Of a stretch of 22,366 nt of DNA, positions 7,622 to 15,880 are shown one piece after another. Made by a program: the position numbers and the translations under genes. The notes below the pieces were generated by a model. That model was not told the origin of the DNA. It saw nothing but the letters and a program-made list of their open reading frames with translations, and ran no database searches. Origin of the DNA: an uncultured Coriobacteriales bacterium. Lineage in GTDB: Bacteria; Actinomycetota; Coriobacteriia; Coriobacteriales; UMGS124. The DNA lies in assembly GCA_903789505.1 (NCBI GenBank), contig CAIFEU010000023.1, forward strand, positions 1 through 22,366, in the 5' to 3' direction. The stretch's first letter is position 1; each line of letters begins with the position of its first letter.

Positions 7622-8419
7622 ATGCAAGGGAGTGCCGTGGGGCAACACACGACGATTCAGACGCTGCGCGAGCACCGTTTCCTGTTCAGTGAGCTCGTCG
7701 CGCGCGACTTCAAGAAGAAATACAAGCGCACGATTCTCGGCATGCTGTGGAGCGTGCTCAGTCCCCTGCTGACGCTGCTGGTCATGCGCATCGTCTTCAC
7801 CCAGTTCTTCGGGTCGGGCATGGAGCATTACACCACCTACCTGTTCTGCGGCAACCTGGTGTACAGCTACTTCAACGAGTCCACCAGTCAGGGCATGAGC
7901 TCCCTCACGTCCAACGCGGGCATCTTCACCAAGGTCAACGTCCCCAAGTACCTGTTCCTGCTCTCCAAGAACGTGCAGACCATCATCAACTTTGGAATCA
8001 CGCTGTGCGTGTTCTTCCTGTTCTGCCTGCTCGATGGCATCACGTTTACGTGGGACTTCTTCCTGCTGCTGTTCCCCATCACGTTCCTGATGGCCTTCAA
8101 CGTCGGCGTCGGGCTGATTCTGTCGGCGCTGTTCGTGTTCTTCAAGGACGTCCAGTACCTGTGGAGCGTCTTCACGATGCTGCTTATGTACATGTCCGCA
8201 ATCTTCTACACCACCACGGACTACTCGCATGTGATTCAGCAGCTGTTCTACCTGAACCCGGTCTACTGCTACATCACGTACTTCAGGCAGATCGTCATCG
8301 ACGGCATGGTTCCCTCGCTCGGCCTGCATGCGCTGTGCGTGGGCTACGCGCTGCTGGCGCTGGGCATTGGCGCGCTGATCTACAAGCGCAAGAACCACGA
8401 GTTCCTCTACTACGTGTAA
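7622..8419 (+). CDS. ABC-2 type polysaccharide/teichoic-acid exporter permease (TagG/Wzm-like)
   Basis: The 265-residue protein shows the usual N-terminal signature of polymer-export permeases, ELVARDFKKKYKRTILGMLWSVLSPLL, here spread over residues about 24-50. Six hydrophobic segments follow, near residues 40-60, 68-85, 120-138, 142-170, 180-198 and 238-258. The C-terminus ends with KRKNHEFLYYV. Such permeases pair with a Wzt/TagH ATPase to move a lipid-linked polymer across the membrane; that ATPase is encoded 12 bases downstream. Start choice is uncertain: the ATG at 7622 has only a poor ribosome site touching it, while the GTG at 7637 has AAGGGAG four bases upstream and would shorten the protein by five residues. 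Confidence 0.92.
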   Translation: MQGSAVGQHTTIQTLREHRFLFSELVARDFKKKYKRTILGMLWSVLSPLLTLLVMRIVFTQFFGSGMEHYTTYLFCGNLVYSYFNESTSQGMSSLTSNAGIFTKVNVPKYLFLLSKNVQTIINFGITLCVFFLFCLLDGITFTWDFFLLLFPITFLMAFNVGVGLILSALFVFFKDVQYLWSVFTMLLMYMSAIFYTTTDYSHVIQQLFYLNPVYCYITYFRQIVIDGMVPSLGLHALCVGYALLALGIGALIYKRKNHEFLYYV

Positions 8420-8431
8420 GGCGGGTCGACC

Positions 8432-9874
8432 ATGTCTGCGATTATCAAATGCGAAGACGTCTCGATTCGCTACATCACCGGCGACTTCAAGGACATCGGC
8501 ATCAAGGAGTACCTGATTCGCCGTCTGACGCACAACTACCACGTCACCGAGTTCTGGGCTGACCGCCACGTGACCTTCGAGCTCGAGCCCGGCGATATGC
8601 TGGGCATCATCGGCTCCAACGGTGCGGGCAAGTCCACGCTGCTCAAGGCCATCAGCGGCATCATGGCTCCCACCGAGGGCTGGGTGGAGTGCAACGGCAA
8701 GATTTCAGCGCTGCTCGAGCTGGGCAGCGGCTTTGACGGGGACCTGACGGTGCGCGAGAACACCTACCTGCGCGCGGCGATGCTCGGGTACAGCCGCGAC
8801 TTCGTGGAGAGCATGTACGACTCGATCATCGACTTCGCTGAGCTGCAGGACTTCCAGGAGCGTCCGTTCAAGCAACTCTCGAGCGGCATGAAGAGCCGCT
8901 TGGCGTTCTCGATCGCCAGCTTGGTCAAGCCCGAGATTCTGATTCTCGACGAGGTGCTCTCGGTGGGCGACGGCGCCTTTCGCAAGAAGAGCGAAGCCAA
9001 GATGCGCGAGATCATCAACGGCGGGGCCACCACGATTTTGGTGAGCCACTCGTTGGGCCAGGTCCGCAGCATGTCGAACAAGATCCTCTGGCTCGACCAC
9101 GGCCGACAGGTCGCCTTTGGCAGCAACGTCAAGGGGCTGTGCGACGCGTACCAGAAGTACCTCGACACCAAGGTCATGCCCGCTCCCGAGGACCTCCCCC
9201 CGCTCGACATCGACGTACCCTCACCCAAGCCGGCAGAGGGAAAGAGGAAGGAGAAGGCCTCCGACGCTCCGGGTTCTGAGAAGCGAGACGTCATCGACCT
9301 GGGGGGCGTGCCTCAGAACACCGAGGCGGGTGCCGTTTCGGCGAAGAAGGCGAAGGCCCCCTTTGCGCAGCGCCTACGCAGCATGCCGCGGGCGCTCAAG
9401 ATTACGTTCATCGCCGTGCTGCTGATTACCGCCGTCATTGCCGTGAGCGAGGCGCGCCTGCCCGCGAAGGTGCAGGCCCTGCCCCAGACCGCCCAACGGG
9501 TGCTGTACAGCGACGATGCCACGGGCGTGGGCGTGTATCTTTGGGAGAGCAAGCTCTACGTGTTTGTGCCGCGGGAGATGGTTGAGCAGTCCGGCGGGGA
9601 CATGACCTTCTACCTCGGTGTCGTGGACTCGCATGGTTACCGGATGTCAGACACGTTCGACGTCAACAAGCTGGCTAATGGCCGTTTCTCGACCGACAGC
9701 ACGGAAGTCCTGGTCATCCCGATGGGCCGTTATCCGGGCTATACGCATGTGGTGTTCGGGCAGCTTGCGGACGGCGCCTCCTCCGACCAGGTGAACGAAG
9801 ACAACATGGGGCAGCTTCTCGTCTGGGGCGGCATCTACGATAAGGCCGCTAATACTGGAAGAATTATTGGATAG
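8432..9874 (+). CDS. ABC exporter ATPase with membrane-anchored extracytoplasmic C-terminal domain (TagH-like)
   Basis: This 480-residue protein has an N-terminal nucleotide-binding domain of the polysaccharide-export type. It has Walker A GSNGAGKST at 61-69, signature LSSGMKSR from 149, Walker B ILILDE at 169-174 and the switch His206 in LVSHS. Residues about 240-315 are a charged Pro/Glu/Lys-rich linker. A single hydrophobic segment follows at about 323-340 (ITFIAVLLITAVIAV), then about 135 residues that should lie outside the cell, with alternating hydrophobic and polar residues suggesting a beta-rich fold. This plan matches TagH of Gram-positive wall teichoic acid export, rather than the cytoplasmic carbohydrate-binding tail of Gram-negative Wzt. 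The tail may bind the exported polymer or a partner; that is inference. It forms an operon with the permease and is followed by an AT-rich gap. Confidence 0.92.
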   Translation: MSAIIKCEDVSIRYITGDFKDIGIKEYLIRRLTHNYHVTEFWADRHVTFELEPGDMLGIIGSNGAGKSTLLKAISGIMAPTEGWVECNGKISALLELGSGFDGDLTVRENTYLRAAMLGYSRDFVESMYDSIIDFAELQDFQERPFKQLSSGMKSRLAFSIASLVKPEILILDEVLSVGDGAFRKKSEAKMREIINGGATTILVSHSLGQVRSMSNKILWLDHGRQVAFGSNVKGLCDAYQKYLDTKVMPAPEDLPPLDIDVPSPKPAEGKRKEKASDAPGSEKRDVIDLGGVPQNTEAGAVSAKKAKAPFAQRLRSMPRALKITFIAVLLITAVIAVSEARLPAKVQALPQTAQRVLYSDDATGVGVYLWESKLYVFVPREMVEQSGGDMTFYLGVVDSHGYRMSDTFDVNKLANGRFSTDSTEVLVIPMGRYPGYTHVVFGQLADGASSDQVNEDNMGQLLVWGGIYDKAANTGRIIG

Positions 9875-9903
9875 AATATTATTTAAATTAGTTTAATTTT
9901 GAT

Positions 9904-9951
9904 ATTTAGATATCATTCATATTATTGTATGAATTGATTTAATATCTAAAT
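9904..9951. repeat. Nested AT-rich inverted repeats after the exporter ATPase gene
   Basis: ATTTAGATAT (9904-9913) and ATATCTAAAT (9942-9951) are perfect ten-base complements. Inside them ATTCATA (9915-9921) and TATGAAT (9928-9934) form a second perfect stem with a six-base loop, leaving a seven-base bulge on the right. Together they can fold into one long hairpin 30 bases after the ATPase stop. There is no T-run after it. It may end the exporter transcript or be a protein-binding palindrome at the edge of the AT-rich island. Confidence 0.5.
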
Positions 9952-10006
9952 GACGCCGCCGTATCATGGATAAGCAAATGTTGGAAACACGGATATTAAT
10001 GCACTG

Positions 10007-10012
10007 TATAAT
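10007..10012 (+). promoter_or_regulatory. Candidate -10 box for the glycerophosphotransferase gene
   Basis: A perfect TATAAT lies about 97 bases before the chosen ATG at 10109, inside an AT-rich gap. The -35 is not clear: TTGGAA at 9981-9986 is 20 bases away, and GAAACA at the standard 17-base distance is poor. Direct repeats of GTTAA follow just downstream (10018-10028). An independent promoter is plausible because the gene is separated from the exporter operon by 234 bases and a hairpin. Confidence 0.4.
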
Positions 10013-10108
10013 TCTTGTTAAGAGTTAACCCTTCTTTTTTCGTTGCAATGGATCCCGTTCCTCAAGATTGAGTGGAGCGGCGTCTCGTATTTGTGGAGGA
10101 ATAGTTTC

Positions 10109-12985
10109 ATGACGGCTGACATTGCTGAAGAAAAGACGCGAGGCGCAGTAACGATGGAGGTTGAACCTCGCATCGGGCAACAAGCTTCGCATGGGTTTGA
10201 TGTGAGCATTGTCATGGCTGTCTATAACTCTGCAAACTATCTTCGTGATGCCATAGATAGTGTCCTTTCTCAAGATATTGGGTTTTGTGACCATATTCAA
10301 TTAATATTAGTTGATGATGGATCATCTGATGGTAGCTCAGAAATTTGTGATGAGTATTCAAACATTTATCCAAACAATATTATTTCAATCCATCAAGAGA
10401 ATTCTGGAGCAGCAGAAGCTCGTAATGAGGGCTTAAGGCATGCTACGGGTCGTTATATCAACTTTCTCGATTCAGATGATTTACTTGCAGAGAAAACCGT
10501 CAGCACTGTGCTCTCCTATCTTGAAAATGATAATTCTATTGATATAGCTACTGTTCCAATAAAAATGTTCAATATTAATCCATCTGATTGCTGGGATCAT
10601 TGGCAAAATTTTAAGTTCTCATCTGGTACACGTGTTATTGACTTGAGAAGGAACTATCAAGCCCCGCTGATGTCGGCAAGCGCATCTTTTTTCTCTGCAG
10701 ACGTTAAGGATGAGATTCACTTTGATAATCGGCTGATTGTTAGCGAGGACAATAAGGTTATTCTTACTATCCTGGCTAAAACAGCATCATATGCTGTCGT
10801 CTGCGGCGAAGAATGCTGTTATAAGTATCGTCGTGGTATGACAACTGATTTAGTCGCTGGAAGTAAATATAATGCAAGTTGGTATACTGATTACTTCACA
10901 TACCTATTTGATTGGGCATGTGATTACTATAGAAAAACGTGGGGTTATGTACCAGCATTTGTGCAATACCAACTGATGTGTGATTTACAGTGGCGCATTT
11001 TGGAAGATTACGATCCGACGCAGATTCTCGGTGTCGAAGGAACAAACCAATATCTTAATAGACTTGCTGATTCATTCAAGCAAATAGACGATAGATATAT
11101 TTTTGAACAAAAGAAAATATATAAAGAGCATCGATGCTTCATTCTCTCGCTGAAATATGGGCAGAATGCCGTACTTAGGGGAGGTGAAGCAGTAGACCGA
11201 AGAGAATACCCGGACGAGGGTATCGAGTCTCCAGATGGGGCGAGATACCATTTTGACAATCAATGTGATGACTTGCTCTTGACATATGGTCGAGTGATTG
11301 CAAGTTCTGTTAGTTCACAGGTATTTGAAATATGTTTTATAAATATTTATAATAACATCCTTCATATTGAAGGAAATGTTCGTACCTATGGAGTGTCTGA
11401 TAGTACGGATTTCAAAGCGTCAATTATTGTGGACAACAAAGAGTTTGAATGTTCTTTGACACCATATCCCAAGGAAAGCACGGCTAGATTTGGAAGAACG
11501 CTAGTACGTGCCTGCTGGTTTGAGGTTGATATTCCGTTGGATGAAGAAGGCCCTTATGACCTCCGCTGCGCCTTCCGTCTTGATGGGAAGCTAGCTTTAA
11601 TTAATAAGCCGCGCTTGGGGCATTTTATGCCGGTGACAACACAATTCAGCGGAAGTTATTGGTGGAAAGATGGCTGGGCGCTTTCAATAACTCGCCATGG
11701 GCTTTGGCTAGAGGCATGTTCGAATGCTCAGCGTCATTCGAGAGAGAAGAGGTTGTTGGAAGAGCTTCAGCATTCTAAGAAGCTGGGAGCTCGCAAGGCA
11801 GCTATTGCTCGGAGGGCATATTCAATTCAAATACAGCTCAAGCGGAAGCCGATTTGGCTTATCTCAGACCGTTGGAATCGTGCTGGCGATAATGGAGAGG
11901 CACTCTTCCGGTGGGTCAGGGAGAACCATTCCAGAGAGATTGATGCATACTATGTTCTCGAGCGTGGAAGCTCAGACTATAAACGGTTGTCGAAAATTGG
12001 TCCTGTTGTCGAGCCTCTTTCACATCTGCATAAATCACTATATTTAAGAAGTGATTTTGTAATTTCATCTCAGGCAGATGAAGTTTATATTAATCCGTTT
12101 CCCAATTATCAATATCCGTATGCAGACATAGTCGCAAATAAGCGATTCGTGTTTCTTCAGCATGGGGTGATCAAGGATGATTTATCCGGATGGCTATGTC
12201 GTAAAGACAAAAACCTCCGAGGATTCGTAACATCCGCAACACCTGAATATTATTCTGTAATTGACGGCGATTACGGATATACGAAGAGGGAAGTGTGGTT
12301 GACCGGTCTACCACGCTTTGACTTGCTCGAGGATTATTCCAACAAGCAGAAGAAGCGCATAATTACACTGATGCCAACTTGGCGCAGGTACCTTATGGGA
12401 TCATTCGATTCCGCAAGTGCACTCTGGACTCTTTCTCCTTCGTTTAAGGACAGCGCGTATAGGAACACTTACTGCAGGCTCCTGAGTGACTCACATTTCA
12501 TTGACCAGGTGGAGAACCTGGGATGTAGGCTGCGTTTTCTTCCTCATCCAAACTTGCAATCACATCTGGATCAGTTTGAGCATGACAGCCGGGTTGAGAT
12601 GCTTGGTTTGGATGCCTCGTATCGGAATATTTACTCTACAAGTTCTCTTATTATCACAGATTATTCTTCTGCTGTATTTGATTTTGTGTATATGAGAAAG
12701 CCGATAATATATTTTCAGTTTGATTCTGATGAATTTTTCTCTGGGGGACATGTATACACTAAAGGGTATTTTGATTACGAGCGAGACGGGTTTGGTGAAG
12801 TCGAGAAGACAATTGAGGGCCTCGAAGAGCGAATTCTTCAGTATGCAAGTTTAGATTTTAAAATGAAAGATAACTATCGAAATCGAGCAGATAGTTTCTT
12901 TGCATTTGATGATAAAAATAATTGCGAAAGAGTCTATAATAAACTAATTAAAGCGAATGAAGAGGACAAGAAGTACATGCAATGA
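10109..12985 (+). CDS. Bifunctional GT2 glycosyltransferase / CDP-glycerol glycerophosphotransferase (TagF-like)
   Basis: The start is the ATG at 10109, with GGAGGA eight bases upstream; an in-frame TTG at 10043 lacks such a site. The 958-residue protein has a GT2 domain first: SIVMAVYNS from 33, DDG at 69-71, DSDD at 121-124. A middle part (about 380-550) looks beta-rich and is unassigned. From about 580 a glycerophosphotransferase domain of the TagB/TagF family follows: FLQHGVIKDDLS with His685, MPTWRRY, FLPHPN with His813, and ITDYSSAVFDF from 849. These enzymes transfer glycerol phosphate from CDP-glycerol to build a teichoic-acid-like chain at the cytoplasmic membrane face. GC content is, by eye, far lower than in most of the window, and codons such as TTA, AAT and ATA are common, so recent acquisition is likely. 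It converges on the sugar transferase gene with only ten bases between the stops. Confidence 0.92.
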   Translation: MTADIAEEKTRGAVTMEVEPRIGQQASHGFDVSIVMAVYNSANYLRDAIDSVLSQDIGFCDHIQLILVDDGSSDGSSEICDEYSNIYPNNIISIHQENSGAAEARNEGLRHATGRYINFLDSDDLLAEKTVSTVLSYLENDNSIDIATVPIKMFNINPSDCWDHWQNFKFSSGTRVIDLRRNYQAPLMSASASFFSADVKDEIHFDNRLIVSEDNKVILTILAKTASYAVVCGEECCYKYRRGMTTDLVAGSKYNASWYTDYFTYLFDWACDYYRKTWGYVPAFVQYQLMCDLQWRILEDYDPTQILGVEGTNQYLNRLADSFKQIDDRYIFEQKKIYKEHRCFILSLKYGQNAVLRGGEAVDRREYPDEGIESPDGARYHFDNQCDDLLLTYGRVIASSVSSQVFEICFINIYNNILHIEGNVRTYGVSDSTDFKASIIVDNKEFECSLTPYPKESTARFGRTLVRACWFEVDIPLDEEGPYDLRCAFRLDGKLALINKPRLGHFMPVTTQFSGSYWWKDGWALSITRHGLWLEACSNAQRHSREKRLLEELQHSKKLGARKAAIARRAYSIQIQLKRKPIWLISDRWNRAGDNGEALFRWVRENHSREIDAYYVLERGSSDYKRLSKIGPVVEPLSHLHKSLYLRSDFVISSQADEVYINPFPNYQYPYADIVANKRFVFLQHGVIKDDLSGWLCRKDKNLRGFVTSATPEYYSVIDGDYGYTKREVWLTGLPRFDLLEDYSNKQKKRIITLMPTWRRYLMGSFDSASALWTLSPSFKDSAYRNTYCRLLSDSHFIDQVENLGCRLRFLPHPNLQSHLDQFEHDSRVEMLGLDASYRNIYSTSSLIITDYSSAVFDFVYMRKPIIYFQFDSDEFFSGGHVYTKGYFDYERDGFGEVEKTIEGLEERILQYASLDFKMKDNYRNRADSFFAFDDKNNCERVYNKLIKANEEDKKYMQ

Positions 12986-12995
12986 GCGCGGCTGT

Positions 12996-14369
12996 TCACT
13001 CCGAGTGGTTGACGATTCCCTTGAACGGCGTCATCAGCAGGATGCGCAGGTCGAACGTCATCGACCAGTGCTCGATGTAGAACAGGTCGTACTCCACACG
13101 CTTGTCGATGGGAGTGTCGCCGCGCAGGCCGTTGATCTGCGCCCATCCGGTGATGCCGGGGCGCACGCGGTGGCGCACCATGTACAGCGGGATGTTCTGC
13201 TTGAACTCGTTGACGTAGGTGGGAATCTCGGGTCGTGGCCCCACCAGGCTCATGTCGCCCTTGATGACGTTGAACAGCTGCGGGAGCTCGTCAATCGAGT
13301 ACTTGCGCATGAACGCGCCGAACCGGGTGCGCCGCGGGTCGTCGTGCGTGCTCCAGGCGGTGTCCGATGCGTCGTTGACGCGCATCGACCGGAACTTGTA
13401 AATCATGAACGGGTGACGTCCTCTGCCGATGCGCTCCTGCTTGAAGATGATGGGCCCCGGCGAGGAGAGCTTGGTCCCGATGGCGGCTACCAGCATGAGC
13501 GGGGAGAGCAGCACTACGAGGACCAGCGAGACGGCGAGGTCGAACGTGCGCTTGATGAACGCGTAGCCTGTATTGGAGAGCGCGATGTGGTTGATGCTGA
13601 CCAGAGGGACGTCAGCCTCTTGGAAGATGATCGGGTTCCCCGAGATGAACTTGCGGTAGGTGGGCACCATCAGGATGTCGACGCCGCTGCGCTCGCAGCT
13701 GACAAGGATGTCCTCGATGAGCTCGTGCTCGTCGGCCTCCATGGCGACGACCACTTCGTCAGGGCTGGTCCTGTCGAGAATCTGAGAGACTCTGCCGTAG
13801 CCGCCCAGCAGTGGGCAGCCCCCGAGCCGCTTGCGGCCCACAGTGCCGACGGGCCGGTAGGGGGAGTCATCCTGGCTGAGAATGCCGTTCAGGTAGGCCC
13901 TGGCAGTCTCGCCGTCGCCGATCACCAGCACGCGGCGTTGGGCGAGACCCTGGCGGTGCAGCTCCTCGCGGCGCTTGTCGACGATGAGCGTCTTTGCGCA
14001 GGTGGCGATGTTGGCGAACAGCCAGAACAGGACGATGAGCCAGCGCGAGAAGTAGAACACGTACATGAGGAACATCAGCGTGGTGAAGAACATTACGCCG
14101 ATGGTGTTGCACAGCACGACGCGACCGATGGTCCGGACGGTGGCGTTGGACGGGTGATAGTTGTACATCCCGGCCAGGCTGTACGCCAGCACGAAGAACG
14201 GCGAGGCGACCAGCGCCCAGAGCATGTGGGCGTAGATGGAGAAGATGGGGTTGTCCCCGCCCAGCAGCGGGAACCTGACCAGATAGGCGAGGGCCATCGA
14301 CAGCACGATGAGCACGACGTCCGTGAGCGCGGAGGCGGCGTAGGACATGCCGTGTCTGCTGGTTGTCAC
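12996..14369 (-). CDS. Initiating undecaprenyl-phosphate sugar-phosphate transferase (WbaP/polyisoprenyl-phosphate hexose-1-phosphate transferase family)
   Basis: I choose the GTG at 14369-14367 because GGGAGG lies four bases upstream; a GTG four codons earlier (14381) has no ribosome site. The 457-residue protein has four membrane segments in the first 130 residues, then a Rossmann-like region with VLVIGDGETA near 147. From about 274 comes the bacterial sugar-transferase domain: membrane re-entrant segment FDLAVSLVLVVLLSPLML, SSPGPIIFKQERIGRGRHPF, YKFRSMR, SIDELPQLFNVIKGDMSLVG with D360/E361, GPRPE and RPGITGWAQINGLRG. It loads the first sugar phosphate (often galactose- or glucose-1-phosphate) on undecaprenyl phosphate and so starts the polymer. 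The sugar cannot be read from sequence. It is divergent from the GT4 gene at 14578. Confidence 0.93.
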   Translation of the reverse strand: MTTSRHGMSYAASALTDVVLIVLSMALAYLVRFPLLGGDNPIFSIYAHMLWALVASPFFVLAYSLAGMYNYHPSNATVRTIGRVVLCNTIGVMFFTTLMFLMYVFYFSRWLIVLFWLFANIATCAKTLIVDKRREELHRQGLAQRRVLVIGDGETARAYLNGILSQDDSPYRPVGTVGRKRLGGCPLLGGYGRVSQILDRTSPDEVVVAMEADEHELIEDILVSCERSGVDILMVPTYRKFISGNPIIFQEADVPLVSINHIALSNTGYAFIKRTFDLAVSLVLVVLLSPLMLVAAIGTKLSSPGPIIFKQERIGRGRHPFMIYKFRSMRVNDASDTAWSTHDDPRRTRFGAFMRKYSIDELPQLFNVIKGDMSLVGPRPEIPTYVNEFKQNIPLYMVRHRVRPGITGWAQINGLRGDTPIDKRVEYDLFYIEHWSMTFDLRILLMTPFKGIVNHSE

Positions 14370-14439
14370 GAGGCCTCCCACGTATCATGCTCGTTATTGG
14401 GGCAAATGGATGAAAAAACTTACCGAAATTTTTTATGTC

Positions 14440-14445
14440 ATTATA
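14440..14445 (-). promoter_or_regulatory. Candidate -10 box for the initiating sugar transferase
   Basis: Read on the minus strand this is a perfect TATAAT about 71 bases before the GTG start at 14369, inside an AT-rich stretch (14390-14470). The hexamer at the 17-base distance (GATACA) matches the -35 consensus at three of six positions. The 208-base divergent gap must also carry the promoter of the plus-strand GT4 gene, for which I see no good match. Confidence 0.4.
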
Positions 14446-14577
14446 GTTCACTGACAAGATTCTGTATCAGTTTGGTCGGTGCTCGCCCGCATTCTCCGCA
14501 TGCCGCCTTGGCGCGGCGGGAGGTGTGCCCCGCGGGCGAGGCCACCGCATGGACGACTGACGAATGGGGCGAGGCAC

Positions 14578-15822
14578 ATGCCCACTGATGTGCGCGATGA
14601 GAGGGATGCCGGAGGCGACGCGCCCAGTACGGGCGGGGCGACGCACGGAGTGCTGTACGTGGCGTCGACGTTCGGCCACCTGCGCAGCTTCCACGTGCCG
14701 TACATCCGCGCCATGGTCGAACGCGGTGACCGAGTCACGCTCGTGGCGGCGGGGGACCCCGCGAACCTGGCGGACTTGGTCGGTGCGGGCGGCGTCGAGG
14801 GCATCACGGGCAGCGCTGCGGACGACGCGGCGGAGCGGCGTCGCGGCTCGCTTCGCATTGTGCGGGTGCCGTTCGTCAAGAAGATGAGCTCGCCGAGCAA
14901 CTTTGCCGCGGCGCGCGCAATCGCGCGGATGCTGCGCACGGGTGACTACGACCTCGTGCTCACGCACACGGCGCTCGCGGCGTTCTTTGCCCGGCTTGGG
15001 GTCGGCTGGTCGGGCAGGCGGGACCTGCGCGTGGTCAACACCGTGCACGGGTACCTGTTCGGCGAGGAGGGCGGCGGCATGAAGAACGCGCTGCTGCTCC
15101 AGGCAGAGCGCATGACCGCTGGGGTGACCGACGAGATCGTGACGATGAACGCGGAGGACACGCGCATCGCGACCGGGCGCCGCCTGTGCCGCGGGCCCGT
15201 CGTGCAGGTGGACGGCATGGGCGTGCTCGAGGCCGCGCACCCCCATGCCCCGACCGCCGACGAGCGCGCCCGCGCCCGCGAGTGTCTGGGCGTCCCCCAG
15301 GGCGCGTTCGTGCTGCTGTGCGCCGCCGAGTTCTCCGCGCGCAAGAACCAGCGCGTGCTGGTCGAGGCGCTGCAGTCCCTGCCTGACGATGTCATGCTGG
15401 CGCTGCCCGGCACGGGCGCGCTTTGCCAGGAGGTCGCCAATCTCGCGCGCGACCTCGGCGTAGAGGGGCGCGCCGCGATGCCGGGCTTCTGCGACGATCT
15501 CGCGTCCTGGCGTGCCGCCGCGGACGTCTGCGTCTCGGCGAGCCGCTCGGAGGGGCTTCCCTTCCACGTGATGGAGGCGATGGCGGCGGGGCTGCCTCTC
15601 GTGCTGAGCGCCGTCAAGGGACACGTCGACCTCGTGGAGGAGGGCGTGAACGGGCTGACCTTCCCGCCGGACGACGCGGCGTGGCTCGCGCGCGCGGTCA
15701 TGCGCCTGCGTGACGACCCCGCCGAGCGGCTCGCGATGGGACGAGCCTCGCTCGAGCGCGCCCCGCGCTACTCGCTGGAGCGGGTGATGCCTCGGCTCAT
15801 GGGGATCTACGAGGGGGAGTAG
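14578..15822 (+). CDS. GT4-family glycosyltransferase
   Basis: The ATG at 14578, preceded by GGGGCGAGG, gives 414 residues. The frame is open further left to 14479, but that part is Arg/Pro-rich with no family similarity. After about 20 polar residues the GT-B fold begins with VLYVASTFGHLRSFHVPYI, then NTVHGYLFGEEGGG near 155, FSARKNQRVLVEAL near 255, and ASRSEGLPFHVMEAM with the donor-binding pair E325/E333, followed by a GHVDLVEEGVNGLTFPPDD loop. This order is typical of enzymes such as those adding N-acetyl-hexosamine or hexose in capsule and O-antigen assembly. It lacks membrane segments and should act at the inner membrane face. Composition is host-like GC-rich. It is followed by a GC hairpin and a convergent GT2 gene 58 bases away. 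Confidence 0.9.
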   Translation: MPTDVRDERDAGGDAPSTGGATHGVLYVASTFGHLRSFHVPYIRAMVERGDRVTLVAAGDPANLADLVGAGGVEGITGSAADDAAERRRGSLRIVRVPFVKKMSSPSNFAAARAIARMLRTGDYDLVLTHTALAAFFARLGVGWSGRRDLRVVNTVHGYLFGEEGGGMKNALLLQAERMTAGVTDEIVTMNAEDTRIATGRRLCRGPVVQVDGMGVLEAAHPHAPTADERARARECLGVPQGAFVLLCAAEFSARKNQRVLVEALQSLPDDVMLALPGTGALCQEVANLARDLGVEGRAAMPGFCDDLASWRAAADVCVSASRSEGLPFHVMEAMAAGLPLVLSAVKGHVDLVEEGVNGLTFPPDDAAWLARAVMRLRDDPAERLAMGRASLERAPRYSLERVMPRLMGIYEGE

Positions 15823-15824
15823 GG

Positions 15825-15839
15825 CTCCCGGTGCGGGAG
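15825..15839. terminator. GC-rich hairpin between convergent glycosyltransferase genes
   Basis: CTCCCG (15825-15830) and CGGGAG (15834-15839) form a perfect six-base stem with a three-base loop, three bases after the GT4 stop and 41 bases before the end of the opposing GT2 gene. No T-run follows on either strand. Position suggests a bidirectional terminator, but sequence alone does not prove it. Confidence 0.4.
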
Positions 15840-15880
15840 GCGGGTGCAAGGCCGGCGTTCTCCCGCGGGGGCGAGGTGGC

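Noticed and set aside
7613..8569. Minus-strand 318-codon open frame over the ABC permease
   Set aside because: Very rich in charged residues and antisense to two well-recognised exporter genes; no start signal.
12986..12995. Terminator between the convergent glycerophosphotransferase and sugar transferase genes
   Set aside because: Only ten bases separate the stops and no hairpin is seen.
12957..14588. Plus-strand 543-codon open frame
   Set aside because: Antisense to the sugar transferase with all its family motifs; acidic, low-complexity translation typical of a shadow.
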